In this document: positions 48,634 through 59,625 of the stretch, one piece after another
Layout of the letters: each line of letters opens with the position of its first letter
Numbering within the stretch: the first letter of the stretch is position 1
Source: Melieria omissa
Lineage: Eukaryota > Arthropoda > Insecta > Diptera > Ulidiidae
Reading direction: 5' to 3'
Length of the DNA: 64,000 bases
Assembly (NCBI GenBank): GCA_963971225.1
Contig: OZ020267.1
Location: 152,077,920-152,141,919, forward strand
Translations under genes and position numbers: made by a program
Notes under the pieces: model-generated
Told to the model about the DNA's origin: nothing
Database searches by the model: none
The model's input: only the letters and a program-made list of their open reading frames with translations

Positions 48634-51544
48634 TATATGCAAGTTCAACATTTGCATTTGTGTGCTGCAATGACCGTTGTGTGAATGTGTGATTTTGTCG
48701 CCTGTGCATTGTTTGTTTTGAGGTTAGGTGTCCTTTTGAATTTTACTTGGATGCAAATTAAAGCATTTTGTTGATAGGAAAATGCTGCAAATTAAACATT
48801 GGCAATTATTTTTCAATAGAAAAGAGTGAATAGAAAATGTTCTCAAACAAGAAAAGGGGAAAATGTTCAGAAGTTAATTGGGCTCCTATTTGTTCTTTAT
48901 ATGAATAGAATTAGTCATCCAAAAATCTGATGTAGCCATCGAACTTCACCCTTATGACTATATTCTTCTCCAACTTAAAGACCTCATGTTTTTTATTAAA
49001 TAGTTCACAACTCATCGTCCTGCGTAGATGTTTGTGCACCTCATCTCACTCGTCACACAGGCGGCACATGTGTCGCTGTCTCAGCATCTTCAATACGATA
49101 AGTTAAGATATATGAAAACGAGTAGCCGTCCAGAGGTCTACCGTCATTAAATTCCATTCTGATGGCTATCTCCTTCGCCAAATCGAGTAGGTCCTTTTAT
49201 TTCATAGTTTAGCACTCGTCGTCCTGCGTAGATGTTTGTGCCTTCAAATCGCCAAGACTGGACAACTGCACTCTAAGTGTGCCGCAGCTTTCATACATGG
49301 CCCTCAAGTTTCATGCTCATCGGGCTTTAGTTGTGTGCAGGGGCGGATTCAGAAAAGTATTTTGGGGGTTTCAAAAAGTAATTCTCTAATATTCATACAT
49401 TTTTATATATATTACACACGGTTTAGTGCATATTTTTCGATTTGGATGCTCCGCAACCTTACACCTTCCGCAAAGGGTGTAAGGTTCAGAAGTGAGGTTG
49501 TCAACTTTTGAGTTTTTACAAAGCAATAATCAAAATGTATTGTCGAAACCCCATCTTTCAAAATGGAGTGTATCGATCCAGTAATAGAGATATATATTTT
49601 ATACCAACAATTTCTCTTCTCTTCTTTAAACGTACTAAGCAAAAAATAGTCCAACGAATAGCTTAAACTTTTAAACTTCTCACAACTAACTTCCAAATCT
49701 CACTTTGGCCCATTGAACTCCTGCTCCACTTCCAAGTACAGCAACACAATTGCAACACCTTTGCTTATAAATTGCTTACATCTCTTCTGCATATTCCATA
49801 CATTTTTCACCGCATCCCACTGCTGTCGAAAAACTTAATTTTGTTTGCCATTTTCGCCAACGCAGTGCGAATTTAATATTTGAAACATTTCTAGTTGAAG
49901 CCACCTTTCAGTTAGTGTTGACGAAGCTTACTGCTGTCTAGCGCCATGGCTGTTGCTTCTATTTTTATTTTTATTATTGTTGCCATAGTTGTTGCTGCTG
50001 CTGCCATCGCAAAGAGGTGTAAATTTGAATTTTAAAAGACTCAACTAAGCATAAAATATGAGCACATGAGCGCAGCACAGCCAGTGCGCCAACCAGCCAG
50101 CCAACCCACCAACCAGTCAGCCCGTCGACCGGCTAAAACCACCGTTGATACCTTTTTGAGCCACTTGCCGCCACACGCTGCACACATTTACACGCTGCAT
50201 GCGCTCTGTGTGCTTGTGTGTGTGTGTGTGGCGGTTGGGTGGTGGCGCGACTGCTGCGCACGACACCAACAACAAAAAGAAATGCACCAAAGTATATGAA
50301 AATGGAAGCGTTTTAAAATTTTATTTACGCTGAAATATGAGTTGAAATCTTTTGTTTTATGATATGTTGTCAGCTTTATTTGTTTTGCCTTGCCATTGTC
50401 GTTGTTGTTGTTGTTTCTTACATGCTGGTTGACAAAAATTTGCATTTTGTTTTCGTGAAGCTTACGACCGAACCGTGTGGGTCTTTGTTGGCTCTCACAA
50501 ACATCCAACTGCGCTGCATCAACGTCAGCGACTCTGTTGTCATTGTTGCAATCAACAACAACAACTCATCAGCAACCACCAACTCAGACGCGTACATAAT
50601 ATTTGCCAGCAGCATCCGTTTTCTTGCCGACTGCTTTTATAGCAACAACAACAATAACGCAAGCATTGAATGCAGTCAGTGTTGATTGTATTTGCTTTGC
50701 ATTGCAAGTTGCCAGTTGCACTCGTCGCCAACAGACACTCACATGTCGGCGGCGCGTATCTGTTGTCGCTTGTGTTATTCTAAACGAATCATGTTAAATA
50801 TTTGAAATCGGACTCGGTGTGAGCAGCCTGACTGAGCGCAATCAGCGTCGTCGCATTCGCAGACACATCAAATTTACGCTTTCACAACAACAACAAAATT
50901 TATGCTTTTGTCTCCTCCTTTTCCAACATCAACAACAACTACAACAACACCAATGCTCTGCATGGTCCAAGCGTTGCTGCAAAAGCAACAAACATTTCAG
51001 TTTTGTGTGGTAAGTTGTTGTTGTTGTTGTGCAGAATACATAACATTTAACGTTCGCACAAGGTGGCAAGGATTGGCGCAAAATTTACACTGGCAGCAAC
51101 CAACCTCATAAAAATGTAAACAGAGCATTTGTTTGTTGTTTTAATTGAGTCGTGGTGTTGGGTGAAGCGTTGAGTGTTGAGTGCTGCGCGTTGGGTTAAA
51201 GCGACTGTGCGACTATTGTTGGTTGGCATATCGGCTGACAACACAGGGCGACAGGTTGAGTGAATTTCAGGGAAAGTGTACACCGTGCAGCTTTGGCCTA
51301 CAAATTTTATGTTTGCAAGTGTAAACTATTGAAAATTGTAAACTACTAAAAACAAAATTGAAAAGCGCCATTCTATGAAAAAATATAAACATTTTTGCGC
51401 CATTGGCATTTTTTTGTCCATAACTTTTTGTTACAGTCTGAGCTGTAAATTCTGAACTTCTTAATCCTTTTGAAAGGTTTCTTTTCGTGATGAGAACTGG
51501 ACTTTGATTTATTTATTGATTTTTTTTTAATTTCATTTTATTAT
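48634..51544. other. Non-coding spacer
   Basis: Contents are a weak two-copy repeat near 48.93-49.35 kb, an 11-bp stem hairpin at about 49456-49485, TTG/CAA runs (50.41 and 50.65 kb) and a GT run (about 50214-50230). No gene was recognised. Confidence 0.5.
48930..49345. repeat. Two-copy ~205-bp direct repeat
   Basis: The phrase 'tcgtcctgcgtagatgtttg' with 'tgc' after it occurs at about 49014 and 49218. Weaker similarity lies upstream of both ('atagttcac' against 'atagtttagcac'; 'gtagccatc' against 'atggctatc'). On the minus strand parts read as protein-like ('LAKEIAIRMEFNDGRPLDGY'), but stops interrupt. It may be a decayed retroelement piece. The family is not assigned. Confidence 0.45.
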
Positions 51545-51800
51545 ATTTTATTTTATTTTATTTTATTTTATTTTATTTTATTTTATTTTGTTTTATTTTG
51601 TTTTATTTTATTTTATTTTATTTTATTTTGTTTTATTTTGTTTTATTTTGTTTTATTTTATTTTATTTTATTTTATTTTATTTTATTTTATTTTATTTTA
51701 TTTTATTTTATTTTATTTTATTTTATTTTATTTTATTTTATTTTATTTTATTTTATTTTATTTTATTTTATTTTATTTTATTTTATTTTATTTTATTTTG
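51545..51800. repeat. (TTTTA)n pentanucleotide microsatellite
   Basis: About 256 bp of TTTTA units, with TTTTG variants near 51588, 51598, 51628, 51638 and 51648. It produces the meaningless Phe-Tyr-Ile-Leu repeat frames on this strand. Confidence 0.97.
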
Positions 51801-53566
51801 ACTTGATTTGATTTGATTTTATTTTATTTATTTTTTTATTTAATTTATTAATTTATTTTATTTTTAGATAATTTTTAATTAAAACATTTTAATGAATATA
51901 AATTATTTTCAGTTTTTATATATAAACACATAAGTACATAGTTACATATTTACAAGCACATAAAAGTTCATGCTTGAAAATCGCATTACAACGTGCGAGG
52001 ACATCTGTGCGCCACTTGTAAACTCAATTCCTGTATATATACACCAAAAATTTGATTAAAATTATACATACGGACATATATGCGAGTGTGTATGTGTGTG
52101 TGTGAGTGCGTCCATTAATGTGCGTAAATGTATTATTCAAAAGTGACAGCGATGCTCGTGTCCGACAGCACCAACCGACGATCGACCCAACGCCCACTGC
52201 ACAATTATGACTAACCATCCATCAAGAGGAGAGCAACAACAACAACAACATCAAACAACAACTACAGCAACAAACACAACCCAAATCAGCAACAACAACT
52301 ATAGTAGTGGCAGCAGCAGCAGCAGCAGCAGCATTGACCACACTTGCGCCAAGTGAGTTTATGTGGCAGCAACGGAGGTCGGTTGGCCGGTCAGTGGGTG
52401 GGTCGGTGGGTCGCTCAAGGGTCGTGTCACTTCGATGACACTGACGTGAGTTGCTGTTGTTGTCATTGTCATTGTCGTTGTTGCTATTGTTGTTGTCATC
52501 GACGTAATGGGTCAACGTTGCTGTGTTTGTGCGCTTCTGGTGACTGTTGTGCGGGTTTGTTGTTTCGGCATTGGGCAAATGTTATTTATGATTTGTTGTT
52601 GCTGTCGTTGTAGTTGTTGTTGTTGCTTTATGAAAGTTGATGACATGGGGCCGAAACATGCGCCAAACGCATATTGTGTGGTCGACATGTCGGGGCGATT
52701 GTGGTCGAGTTGGCAGTGCTGTCGCCACACGAATGGCCGGGTGGGTGCTCCTGCTGCTGCTGCTGGCAGCAACATTTTCAAATTTGCTTTGCTGCAATTC
52801 AGGTTGGGGCCAAATTTCTGAATGTGTGAAATTTGCAAATTTCGCTAAATATGGAAATTTTAAGCAGAATGGGGAAAAGTCATAAATTGTTAAGCAGAAG
52901 CGTTGCCAGATCAATTCAAATTATAATGAGTTTCTATCATAGAAATAAGGAGTTATTTATTAAAGGATACAACGAAGCATGAAATTTAATTAATTTAGTA
53001 ATTTTAAGCTGAAAAAATCCTATAATTTTTAGAAATTGTTTGAAAACAACGCAACAAAGATATTTAAACTCGCTTAATAAATTTATGGAGAGTTTAAAAA
53101 ATTTTGAATTTTCCTATATTATAAAATAAAATAAAATAAAATAAAATAAAATAAAATAAAATAAAATAAAATAAAATAAAATAAAATAAAATATTTTATA
53201 AAATTTTTTATAAAATTTTTTATGTTCTAAAAAAAGGAGGGAAATTTGCAAAATAAATTTATGACGAATTTATAAAATTTTGTATTTTCTAAAAAAAAAA
53301 TTAAATTAGATGAACAAATTTATGCACAATTTATAAAATTTTGTTTTTCCTGTATTTGTATTTGTATTTATGGACGAATTATAAAATTTTGTATTTTCTA
53401 AAAAAATTGTGAAATTTGCAAAAAAAACAAAAGAAACAAAATTTATTATAAATTTTTTATAATTTGAAGAATTTTTTAAATGTTGAATTTTTAAGGATTT
53501 GTTGTTTATTTTTTCATATTTCCTTAATTAACATTAACCTTACTTCCTGTTTTATTACAAGTATTT
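51801..53566. other. Non-coding spacer with simple repeats
   Basis: Contents are CAA/CAG runs (52230-52332, with CAG about nine times at 52305-52332), GTT-rich DNA (52.45-52.63 kb) and an AT-rich tail with many 'atttataaaatttt' phrases (53.0-53.45 kb). No gene was recognised. Confidence 0.55.
53120..53193. repeat. (TAAAA)n pentanucleotide microsatellite
   Basis: About 14 units of TAAAA, which is the exact reverse complement of the TTTTA tract 1.3 kb upstream. The two tracts could pair with each other. Confidence 0.95.
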
Positions 53567-53581
53567 CTTATGCAATTTTTT
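53567..53581 (+). repeat. SINE target-site duplication, left
   Basis: The 15-bp sequence 'cttatgcaatttttt' is repeated exactly at 54048-54062 and brackets the SINE. Confidence 0.85.
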
Positions 53582-54047
53582 TTTTTCGTCGGCCTCGATA
53601 GTCAAGCGGGTAGCACGCTGGCTCCTCATACCGAAGGCTCCAGGTTCGATTCCTGGCTCGGGCTGGTGAACAACTCTTCTACTTCTATGGCTATTCACAT
53701 GAAGGGAATGAGAATTACAAGAATCACAACTCATCTACTTCTATCGCTATCCACATGAAGGGAATGAGAATTACAAGAATCACACAAGTGCGCTCTTGGC
53801 AGGCAATGGCAAAAACCTCCAAGTGTGAACCAAAAAAATTGCCAATCGCCGTTCGGATTCGGCGTTAAACTGTAGGTCCCCTCCCCCCCTTTCCCCATCC
53901 GCTTGAAATGTGTGCTGTAACATATGTTGGCAAAAAACAGTGTTGCATACACAGTTCAAAAACGGGTGAAATATGTGGTATCACAATGGGCCTTTCAGGC
54001 CTCCAAGTGTGTCTCTTATAGAGGCAGCCACCGCAACCTAACCTAAC
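53582..54047 (+). mobile_element. tRNA-derived SINE with LINE-like tail
   Basis: The element is about 466 bp and is bracketed by a 15-bp exact direct repeat. Its head (about 53592-53663) is tRNA-like: it starts 'gcctcgatag', has an A-box-like 'tagtcaagcgggtagc' and a perfect B box 'ggttcgattcc' inside a 5-bp T-stem (ccagg/cctgg). These are the internal RNA polymerase III promoter elements. The pairing of the acceptor and anticodon arms is broken, so it is not a working tRNA gene. A 56-bp tandem duplication follows (53671-53726 and 53727-53782). The body has 'gccgttcggattcggcg' and 'aaactgtaggtccc', which I recall as common in tephritid repeats. The tail, read in one frame, gives WYHNGP and ends CAACCTAACCTAAC, matching the LINE ends at 35.2, 36.2 and 57.8 kb. 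Confidence 0.85.
53592..53663 (+). promoter_or_regulatory. Internal Pol III promoter (A and B boxes) of the SINE
   Basis: The A-box-like motif at about 53599-53614 and the B box 'ggttcgattcc' at 53643-53653 have near-normal tRNA spacing. The 'gcctcgatag' start and the CAT in the anticodon region suggest an elongator-Met-type tRNA ancestor, but arm pairing is too decayed to be sure. Confidence 0.65.
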
Positions 54048-54062
54048 CTTATGCAATTTTTT
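54048..54062 (+). repeat. SINE target-site duplication, right
   Basis: Exact copy of 53567-53581, immediately after the tail AACCTAACCTAAC. Confidence 0.85.
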
Positions 54063-56969
54063 AGTATTTGTGGATTTTGTTTTTTTTTAATTTTTGTGCA
54101 ATCGTTTACATTTGACTGTTGAAATTTAACTTGTGTGAACTTTTTAAATAAATGTTTCATTTGTTTTTGTTTTCGGAATATTGAAATTTGCATAACAATT
54201 TTATGGGCAATTTATAAAACAAAAAACAAAATTTACAGAAAATTATTAAAATTTTTTTTTTATTTTAAGCTTTCTTTATATGCTGAATTTTTAAAGACTT
54301 TTGCTTTTTTTTAAGTTCTTTTCACATTTACTTATTTATAAGCATTTCTTATGTAATTTTTTAGTATTTTAGGATTTTTTTTTTGTAATTTTTTATGCAT
54401 TTTGTACATTTGACTGTTGAAATTTAACTTGTGTGAACTTTATAAATATATGTATATTTTTTTTTAATTTTCGGAACTATTATATCATATTTTTATTATT
54501 TTTTTTAGAATTTTTTCTTTATTGTTTCGTACAATTTCTTCACAAGTACCTTTTTTACTGCAACTAAATTCTTTTATGTCTCAATTTTTTATATTTGTTT
54601 TTTAGTTTTGAAAATAAAAAAAAATTTTAGGAACCTAAAATCATCACTATTTGCAGTTTGCAACTTACAACCAACAACATTTGCAGCAACAATGCAAACA
54701 ATAAAAGTTCGCTTGCAGCCATCAAAATGTCGGAATTGTACAAATTACGGCAACAATTTCGTTGAAATGATGCCAACAATATTTTGCGCTGTTAACAACA
54801 AACGCACAACAACACAGTCACACACACACACACGCATTCATGCAACAACAACAACGACAACGAAAGAACATTAAATGGAGCGCACGAAATGCATTCGCGG
54901 CCATTTTTGTTGCTGTACGCATGCAACAAACACAACAACAGCCAACACGCACACATACATTTACACAAATGCATTACAGCAACAACCACAAACGCCATTA
55001 ATTGTGTGGCAACTTAAAATGCCAACGATATCCGCCGGCGAGCAATGCAGATTAAAATACGAAATGAAGGCGAAATGGCGAAGCGCAACCAACGAAATCA
55101 AATATCGCTCACAAACGCCAATTGAAATGAGCAACAATTTAACATTTTAATGCTGCGCGCACATTGTTGCGCCCAAGAGCGGCCACAACAACGCGGCCGA
55201 ACAAATTAGAGCAATTTTCCGCGAAATTTCCATTTCGCTAACAATTTCCGAGACTTTAATGGCCAACAAATGGTCGCCCAGCACCGCGCGGGACCGCTGT
55301 GTGCTTTCTACAAGAAACAAAAAAGGCAACACGGCACGGCAACACCGATTCGACAGTGCAACAACACAAACATTTCGACAATATAAACACAACCACAACA
55401 ACGGCAATGAAACGAGCTCAGAGTGTGCAACATGTTGCGCCATTTTTATAATTTTTTGTTTTATTTTTTCAAAGCGAGCGAAAGCAACAGAAGCGAGACG
55501 CCAGCCGGGGCTTGAATTGGGTGTTTGGATTTTATTGTTGGCCGCCGCTGCGGTGGAACAGGTGGACATAAAATGGCGGCACTCAGTGCTGGGCTGAGGA
55601 CTTTCGGTCCAGTTCTTTGCTGCTTCCTGGAAATTGATTTTTATGTTTATTAATAAATGTTGTTTTTGCTTCAACAGTTGTGCTTTCAGGCGTTATATTG
55701 TTGTTGTTTTATATATTTTTGGGCATAATTTTGGTTGCCCGGCACGTGCACATTAGTGGGTCCAATAAAATGGAAATATTTTTGTGCCTTGCAACAGACC
55801 ACATAAAATTCATTAACAACAACAACAACAGCAACAGAACGAACAACATAAGTCAAATTGCTGCCAATGTATTCCTGCAACATTTGCGGTTATTTGCCAT
55901 TTTAAAATGCTCGTCGTTTGCGGTTGTGTGAGTGTTTTTTGCTGCACAGTTTTTAATGCGTAAACTTTTTTATGCGCTCGTATGTGGCCACATTTCCAGC
56001 TGAATAATTTTCAGCGCGTTTTATTGCCGCATTATTAACGATTTGCAAATATTCTTTAGCGCTTTTTGTGCACTCGATGATGCGGAATAGCGACGATTTA
56101 AAACGTGACGTCGAATTGAAGGCGCACACTCATACGCCCCGTAGTCCCCGCCCATTGTTGCCGATTGTTGCTGACAATGACTTGGCTAGTTGCCCCAAAA
56201 CTTTGGGCAGCCATCTTGAACGCAACAACAATTCGAAGCGCTATGACAAAGTTCGGCCAGTCAATTGCAATTAATTGAAGCCGCAGTCACGGCAGCGCGC
56301 ACTCAATCAACTGCGGAATATTCAAAGCATGTCTGCAAGTATCACAAAGCGCTGCCATTAAATCTAAATGTTTGTTTTAATTGTAAAGCAACAACAACAA
56401 CAATAGTGAGTTTTGTGCGTATTCGGCCGACAACGGCGACAGTGTCATCCGCACTAAGCCAAACCGCACCGGAAGCACATTTAATTGAACGCGGCGGCCT
56501 TAACGTGCTGACCAGTCGGTCCGCCGGCTTCACTGCGCAGCCGTAATTGATTTTCCTACCTTCTGTGTTTGCGTGTTAAAGCACTCAAAGAAGCAGCCAG
56601 AGCATAGCAACAACAACCAAAGCCGCAGCCGCAAATCTTGATCGCTTAATTTGATCGCAAATGAACAACACAACAACAAAATGCCACAAGCTCTACGAAT
56701 ACACACACACACACACACACGTATGTATAAAAAAAAGAACATTAAATGGTAGCAAAAGTAGTAGAAAATTCGTCTGCTCTGCTGTTGCGGCGTGTCATTT
56801 ATTGCGCGTACAACAACAACAACAACAACACAAAATTGACCGCTTAGTAGATTTCAGCTGCAGATAGCCGCAAATGACACTTCCTTTGCCATAGTAACAA
56901 CAACAAAATAACAAATATTTATTCTGGACAATGCTAGAGACCACTTCAGAAGCAGTCTGGAAGACAATT
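54063..56969. other. Non-coding spacer
   Basis: AT-rich DNA to 54.6 kb shows local repetition: 'gactgttgaaatttaacttg' occurs at about 54113 and 54412, suggesting a decayed ~300-bp direct duplication. CAA/CA-rich DNA follows (54.66-55.0, 55.8, 56.39 and 56.8 kb). A CA microsatellite lies at about 56701-56721. No gene was recognised. Confidence 0.5.
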
Positions 56970-57000
56970 TTAACCCTTTAACGACCAATGAGACATACGT
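56970..57000. mobile_element. Single TTAA-type MITE end
   Basis: TTAACCCTTTAACGACC starts at 56970 and has the CCCTTT start of the other TTAA elements. No matching right end was found, so it may be truncated. Confidence 0.3.
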
Positions 57001-57261
57001 AACCCATGTGAAATGTTTACTGTTTTGGTGTCATTTCGTATGCCATGCTTTCACGGTGTTGAGAAATCAAATACTGGATGGGACACATCCATCCATAATA
57101 TTCTTTGTATGCTATGTGTCTTATGTATGGTCTGTATCCCATGGTCATGAACGGGATCACAAAGATTCAGCTATAAGTCTTTTAAAGAATTGACCAAGGC
57201 ACAGTGTCGTAAAGATTTTTTTGAAAATGGACGCGTAAATGGCCTGAAAGACGGTATTTAA

Positions 57262-57483
57262 CCCTAGTGAGTGTGCTGAAAAAACACGGGATACCCGTGT
57301 GATGAGGTACCCAGGTACCCCAGTACAAATTGTATGAAAATTTCTAACTTTTTGTTCGCAATGTACGAACCGTTGCCGTTTCAGCTTAGTTTTACAGCTC
57401 TCAGTAATATAAAAGTATATTTTATGATTCGATATAAAAGTGATTTGGATACCCGGGTGATGGGGTCATCACTCACATAAGGG
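57262..57483. mobile_element. TTAA-flanked piggyBac-type MITE (family E)
   Basis: The 222-bp element lies between TTAA at 57258-57261 and 57484-57487. The ends are CCCTAGTGAGTG and CACTCACATAAGGG, an imperfect inverted repeat of about 14 bp. The interior has the palindrome 'acacgggatacccgtgt' (about 57284-57300) and repeated 'gatacccgkgtgatg' phrases near both ends. It is non-coding. Confidence 0.8.
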
Positions 57484-57487
57484 TTAA

Positions 57488-58469
57488 GACAAAGAGATAG
57501 TTGCATTATTGATCTAGAAAATGGTCTTGAAATAGTCGAAATAATCGCATAAATGGGCTAAGAAACAATCTAAAAATCATGAAATTAAGAAATTAAGATA
57601 GTCGAATAGTTACTTAGAAGGTCGAAAATACAGCCCAAGAAACAGTGAAATGAAGACAGTCTTCGAGTTGTAAAGACATTTCTTACTTTAGTCTGAAGAG
57701 CAGCCTTAAAATCGCTTAAGCTGTAATGCAAACAGCAGAGATAAGTCAGTAGGTGGGAGAATGTGGTAGCCATGTATACACAGAAAACATTTAGATCACT
57801 GAGGCTCATTGTGGTACCACGGGAATCTAAGTATTTTCTTCTTCTAAGACTTGAACCAATCGGAACAAGTGATAACGCGTATTGAACTCTTGGTGTCAAT
57901 TCCCTAAATGTCGGGAAATTGGTTCCAAAATAAAGCCTTAAACCAGCTTAAATAAAGCCTTTTGAATCCAGCTTAGTTCAGGACAAGTGCACAGTAAATG
58001 AAGAATGTCTCCGTTTGATCTTCTATATCTTCTGTTTGATTCGACAATTTAAGCTGAAATTGTGAGTTTTAAACAGCTCAAGAATCGTTCTCAAAACCAT
58101 GGAAAAAGTGGGACTAAGCAATCATCTGGAAATCATAGAAACAGCCTAAAAGTTAGTCTTAAAGCAACTCAGACAATTCTACAGATTCTGTGGGAGATGA
58201 TGTTAAAGTATTGAAGGCAGCGACGTACATAAACGGGAAAACAGTCTAATGGTCTTTGAGACAGTCGTAGAAGCAGTTTGGAAGTCAATCTTATCACTTA
58301 GTTGTACAAATAGTCAAAACTACAGACTTTACGTTTCAAAAATAGTCCTACAGAGTCAATAAACCTGAGAGATGATCATAAAATTGTGAATAAGCCAGAA
58401 GGACTGCTTTAAAATTATGAACACAGTCGTATAAACCTTCAGAAAAAAACACTCTCAAGGTCACTCACG
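57488..58469. repeat. Degenerate 'acagtct/gaaacagtc' tract
   Basis: Short phrases such as 'gaaacagtctaaaaatc', 'cagtcgtagaagcagtttgg' and 'atagtcgaaataatcg' recur irregularly for about 1 kb, interrupted by a LINE remnant (57740-58030). A clear period could not be fixed by eye. It reads as a decayed minisatellite. Confidence 0.35.
57740..58030 (-). pseudogene. Decayed LINE 3' end
   Basis: On the minus strand, 'EDQTETFFIYCALVLN' (about 58024-57977) resembles the 'EDET..H.L..CPAL' Cys-rich motif at the C-terminus of non-LTR retrotransposon proteins. It is followed by stop-riddled sequence and then by 'WYHNEP' (about 57820-57801), matching the last residues encoded at 35.2 kb and in the SINE tail. 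Several stops make it non-functional. The assignment rests on short motifs. Confidence 0.4.
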
Positions 58470-58572
58470 ACTGACTGACCACTGAAGTTAAAAAATTGTC
58501 TTTCAGGCAGTTTGTAATGACTGTCTTCATTATTAATATATTCATTATTATTAACTTCAGTGGTCATTCAGT
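58470..58572. repeat. 22-bp inverted repeat, hairpin-forming
   Basis: 'Actgactgaccactgaagtt' plus 'aa' at 58470-58491 is complementary to 58551-58572 at 20 of 22 positions, with a loop of about 59 nt. No flanking duplication was seen. It could be the remnant of a small MITE or chance. Confidence 0.6.
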
Positions 58573-59625
58573 TGCTTAGCGCTGTTTAGGTGGAGTGTGC
58601 TGTGGCCGAACCATTATGGCAACACACGTCGTCGTTTGTATGCTAATCGGCGCTGTTGTCTTTGTTGACTTTGGTATGGTCAACCAATAAAATATTATTA
58701 CAAAAACAACATTGGACAATGAACAATGAACCATGGGTTGTGTACACGTGAAGGCGAACACATAGGCCAGCAACTGACTGACTTCATTGAGACATAGAAC
58801 GCAAAGAGAATCTGCCGGATAACAGATTTTGTTGCCTTAAATGTTGCGTTTTGCTGCCCAGCAAATAATCATCTTTTGATTGAAATGAAATAAAATACAC
58901 AAACACACACACACATACGCACCAACGCATGGCAACTGACAGAGTGTCACTGTGGCGCAGCAGCAATTAAATTTTATGGCAATAATGCCAAAAATGTCGC
59001 GTCACTTTTTATGGCAGCCGGCGAATTGCCTCGGCCACGGACTGGTGGCACGCGCGTACCGGCAATGCTTCTGCAAGCGAACCAATAAACTTGACACATG
59101 CAGATGAATTCATTGCGAATGCAATAAAACGCCCTAATTTGCATATCGAATGCGTTTTATTGACGCATTGCGGCAGCCGAAGAGGGATTAGCTACTCAAC
59201 GAAATGTCAAAATATTTTGCATTGACAGCGACAGCAAATGGAAATTTATTAGCTTATAAGAATTCATATATGTATTTACTTAGTAACGAGTGCGTTACTA
59301 TGTTGTGCGCTGGTTGTCATTAGCTGATGTTGCATTCATAAAAACTGACCTGGAAGTAATCTACAAGTTGCTGTTCAAACCACACGTTTTGTTGTAGAAA
59401 TGTGACATATTTAGTTTCAGTACTTGAATTTAATTGGAATTCTTGAATAAATTCCTCATAATAGATAAACACGAAATGTGGAATTTGTGTGTGTAATCGA
59501 AAAGAGTAAGAAGTGCCAAGAGTCTCTGATTAGTTCCAGCTAAGCTTTTTTTGTAATCTGCCAAAGTTTCTCAAAACATTTAAAAATTTTGTAAGTGATA
59601 TTTACAGTCTTTTTTCAATTTATTA
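58573..59625. other. Non-coding DNA with candidate enhancer
   Basis: No gene is recognised here. A CA run lies at about 58899-58914. The 58970-59175 segment is listed separately as a possible regulatory element. Confidence 0.5.
58970..59175. promoter_or_regulatory. Candidate enhancer: Hox/Caudal and POU motifs
   Basis: Within about 200 bp there are TTTATGGC at 58973-58980 and 59008-59015, CAATAAA at 59083-59089 and 59122-59128, and TTTATTG at 59156-59162. These match Caudal/Abd-B-type sites in known fly work (TTTATKG). Between the last two lies an octamer ATTTGCAT (59137-59144), the POU-domain site. CAATAAAACGC and its complement (59122-59132 and 59152-59162) form an exact inverted pair around the octamer. 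This is motif recognition only, and such short sites occur by chance. Confidence 0.3.

Noticed and set aside
49338..49352. CAGGGGCGGATTCAG as a hAT-type terminus
   Set aside because: No matching right end or 8-bp duplication could be found, so a single 15-bp motif is not enough.
51588..51806. Phe-Tyr-Ile-Leu repeat peptides
   Set aside because: Direct translation of the (TTTTA)n microsatellite.
53592..53663. Functional tRNA gene
   Set aside because: The A and B boxes are good, but the acceptor and anticodon stems do not pair properly, and the segment is the head of a SINE with target duplications.
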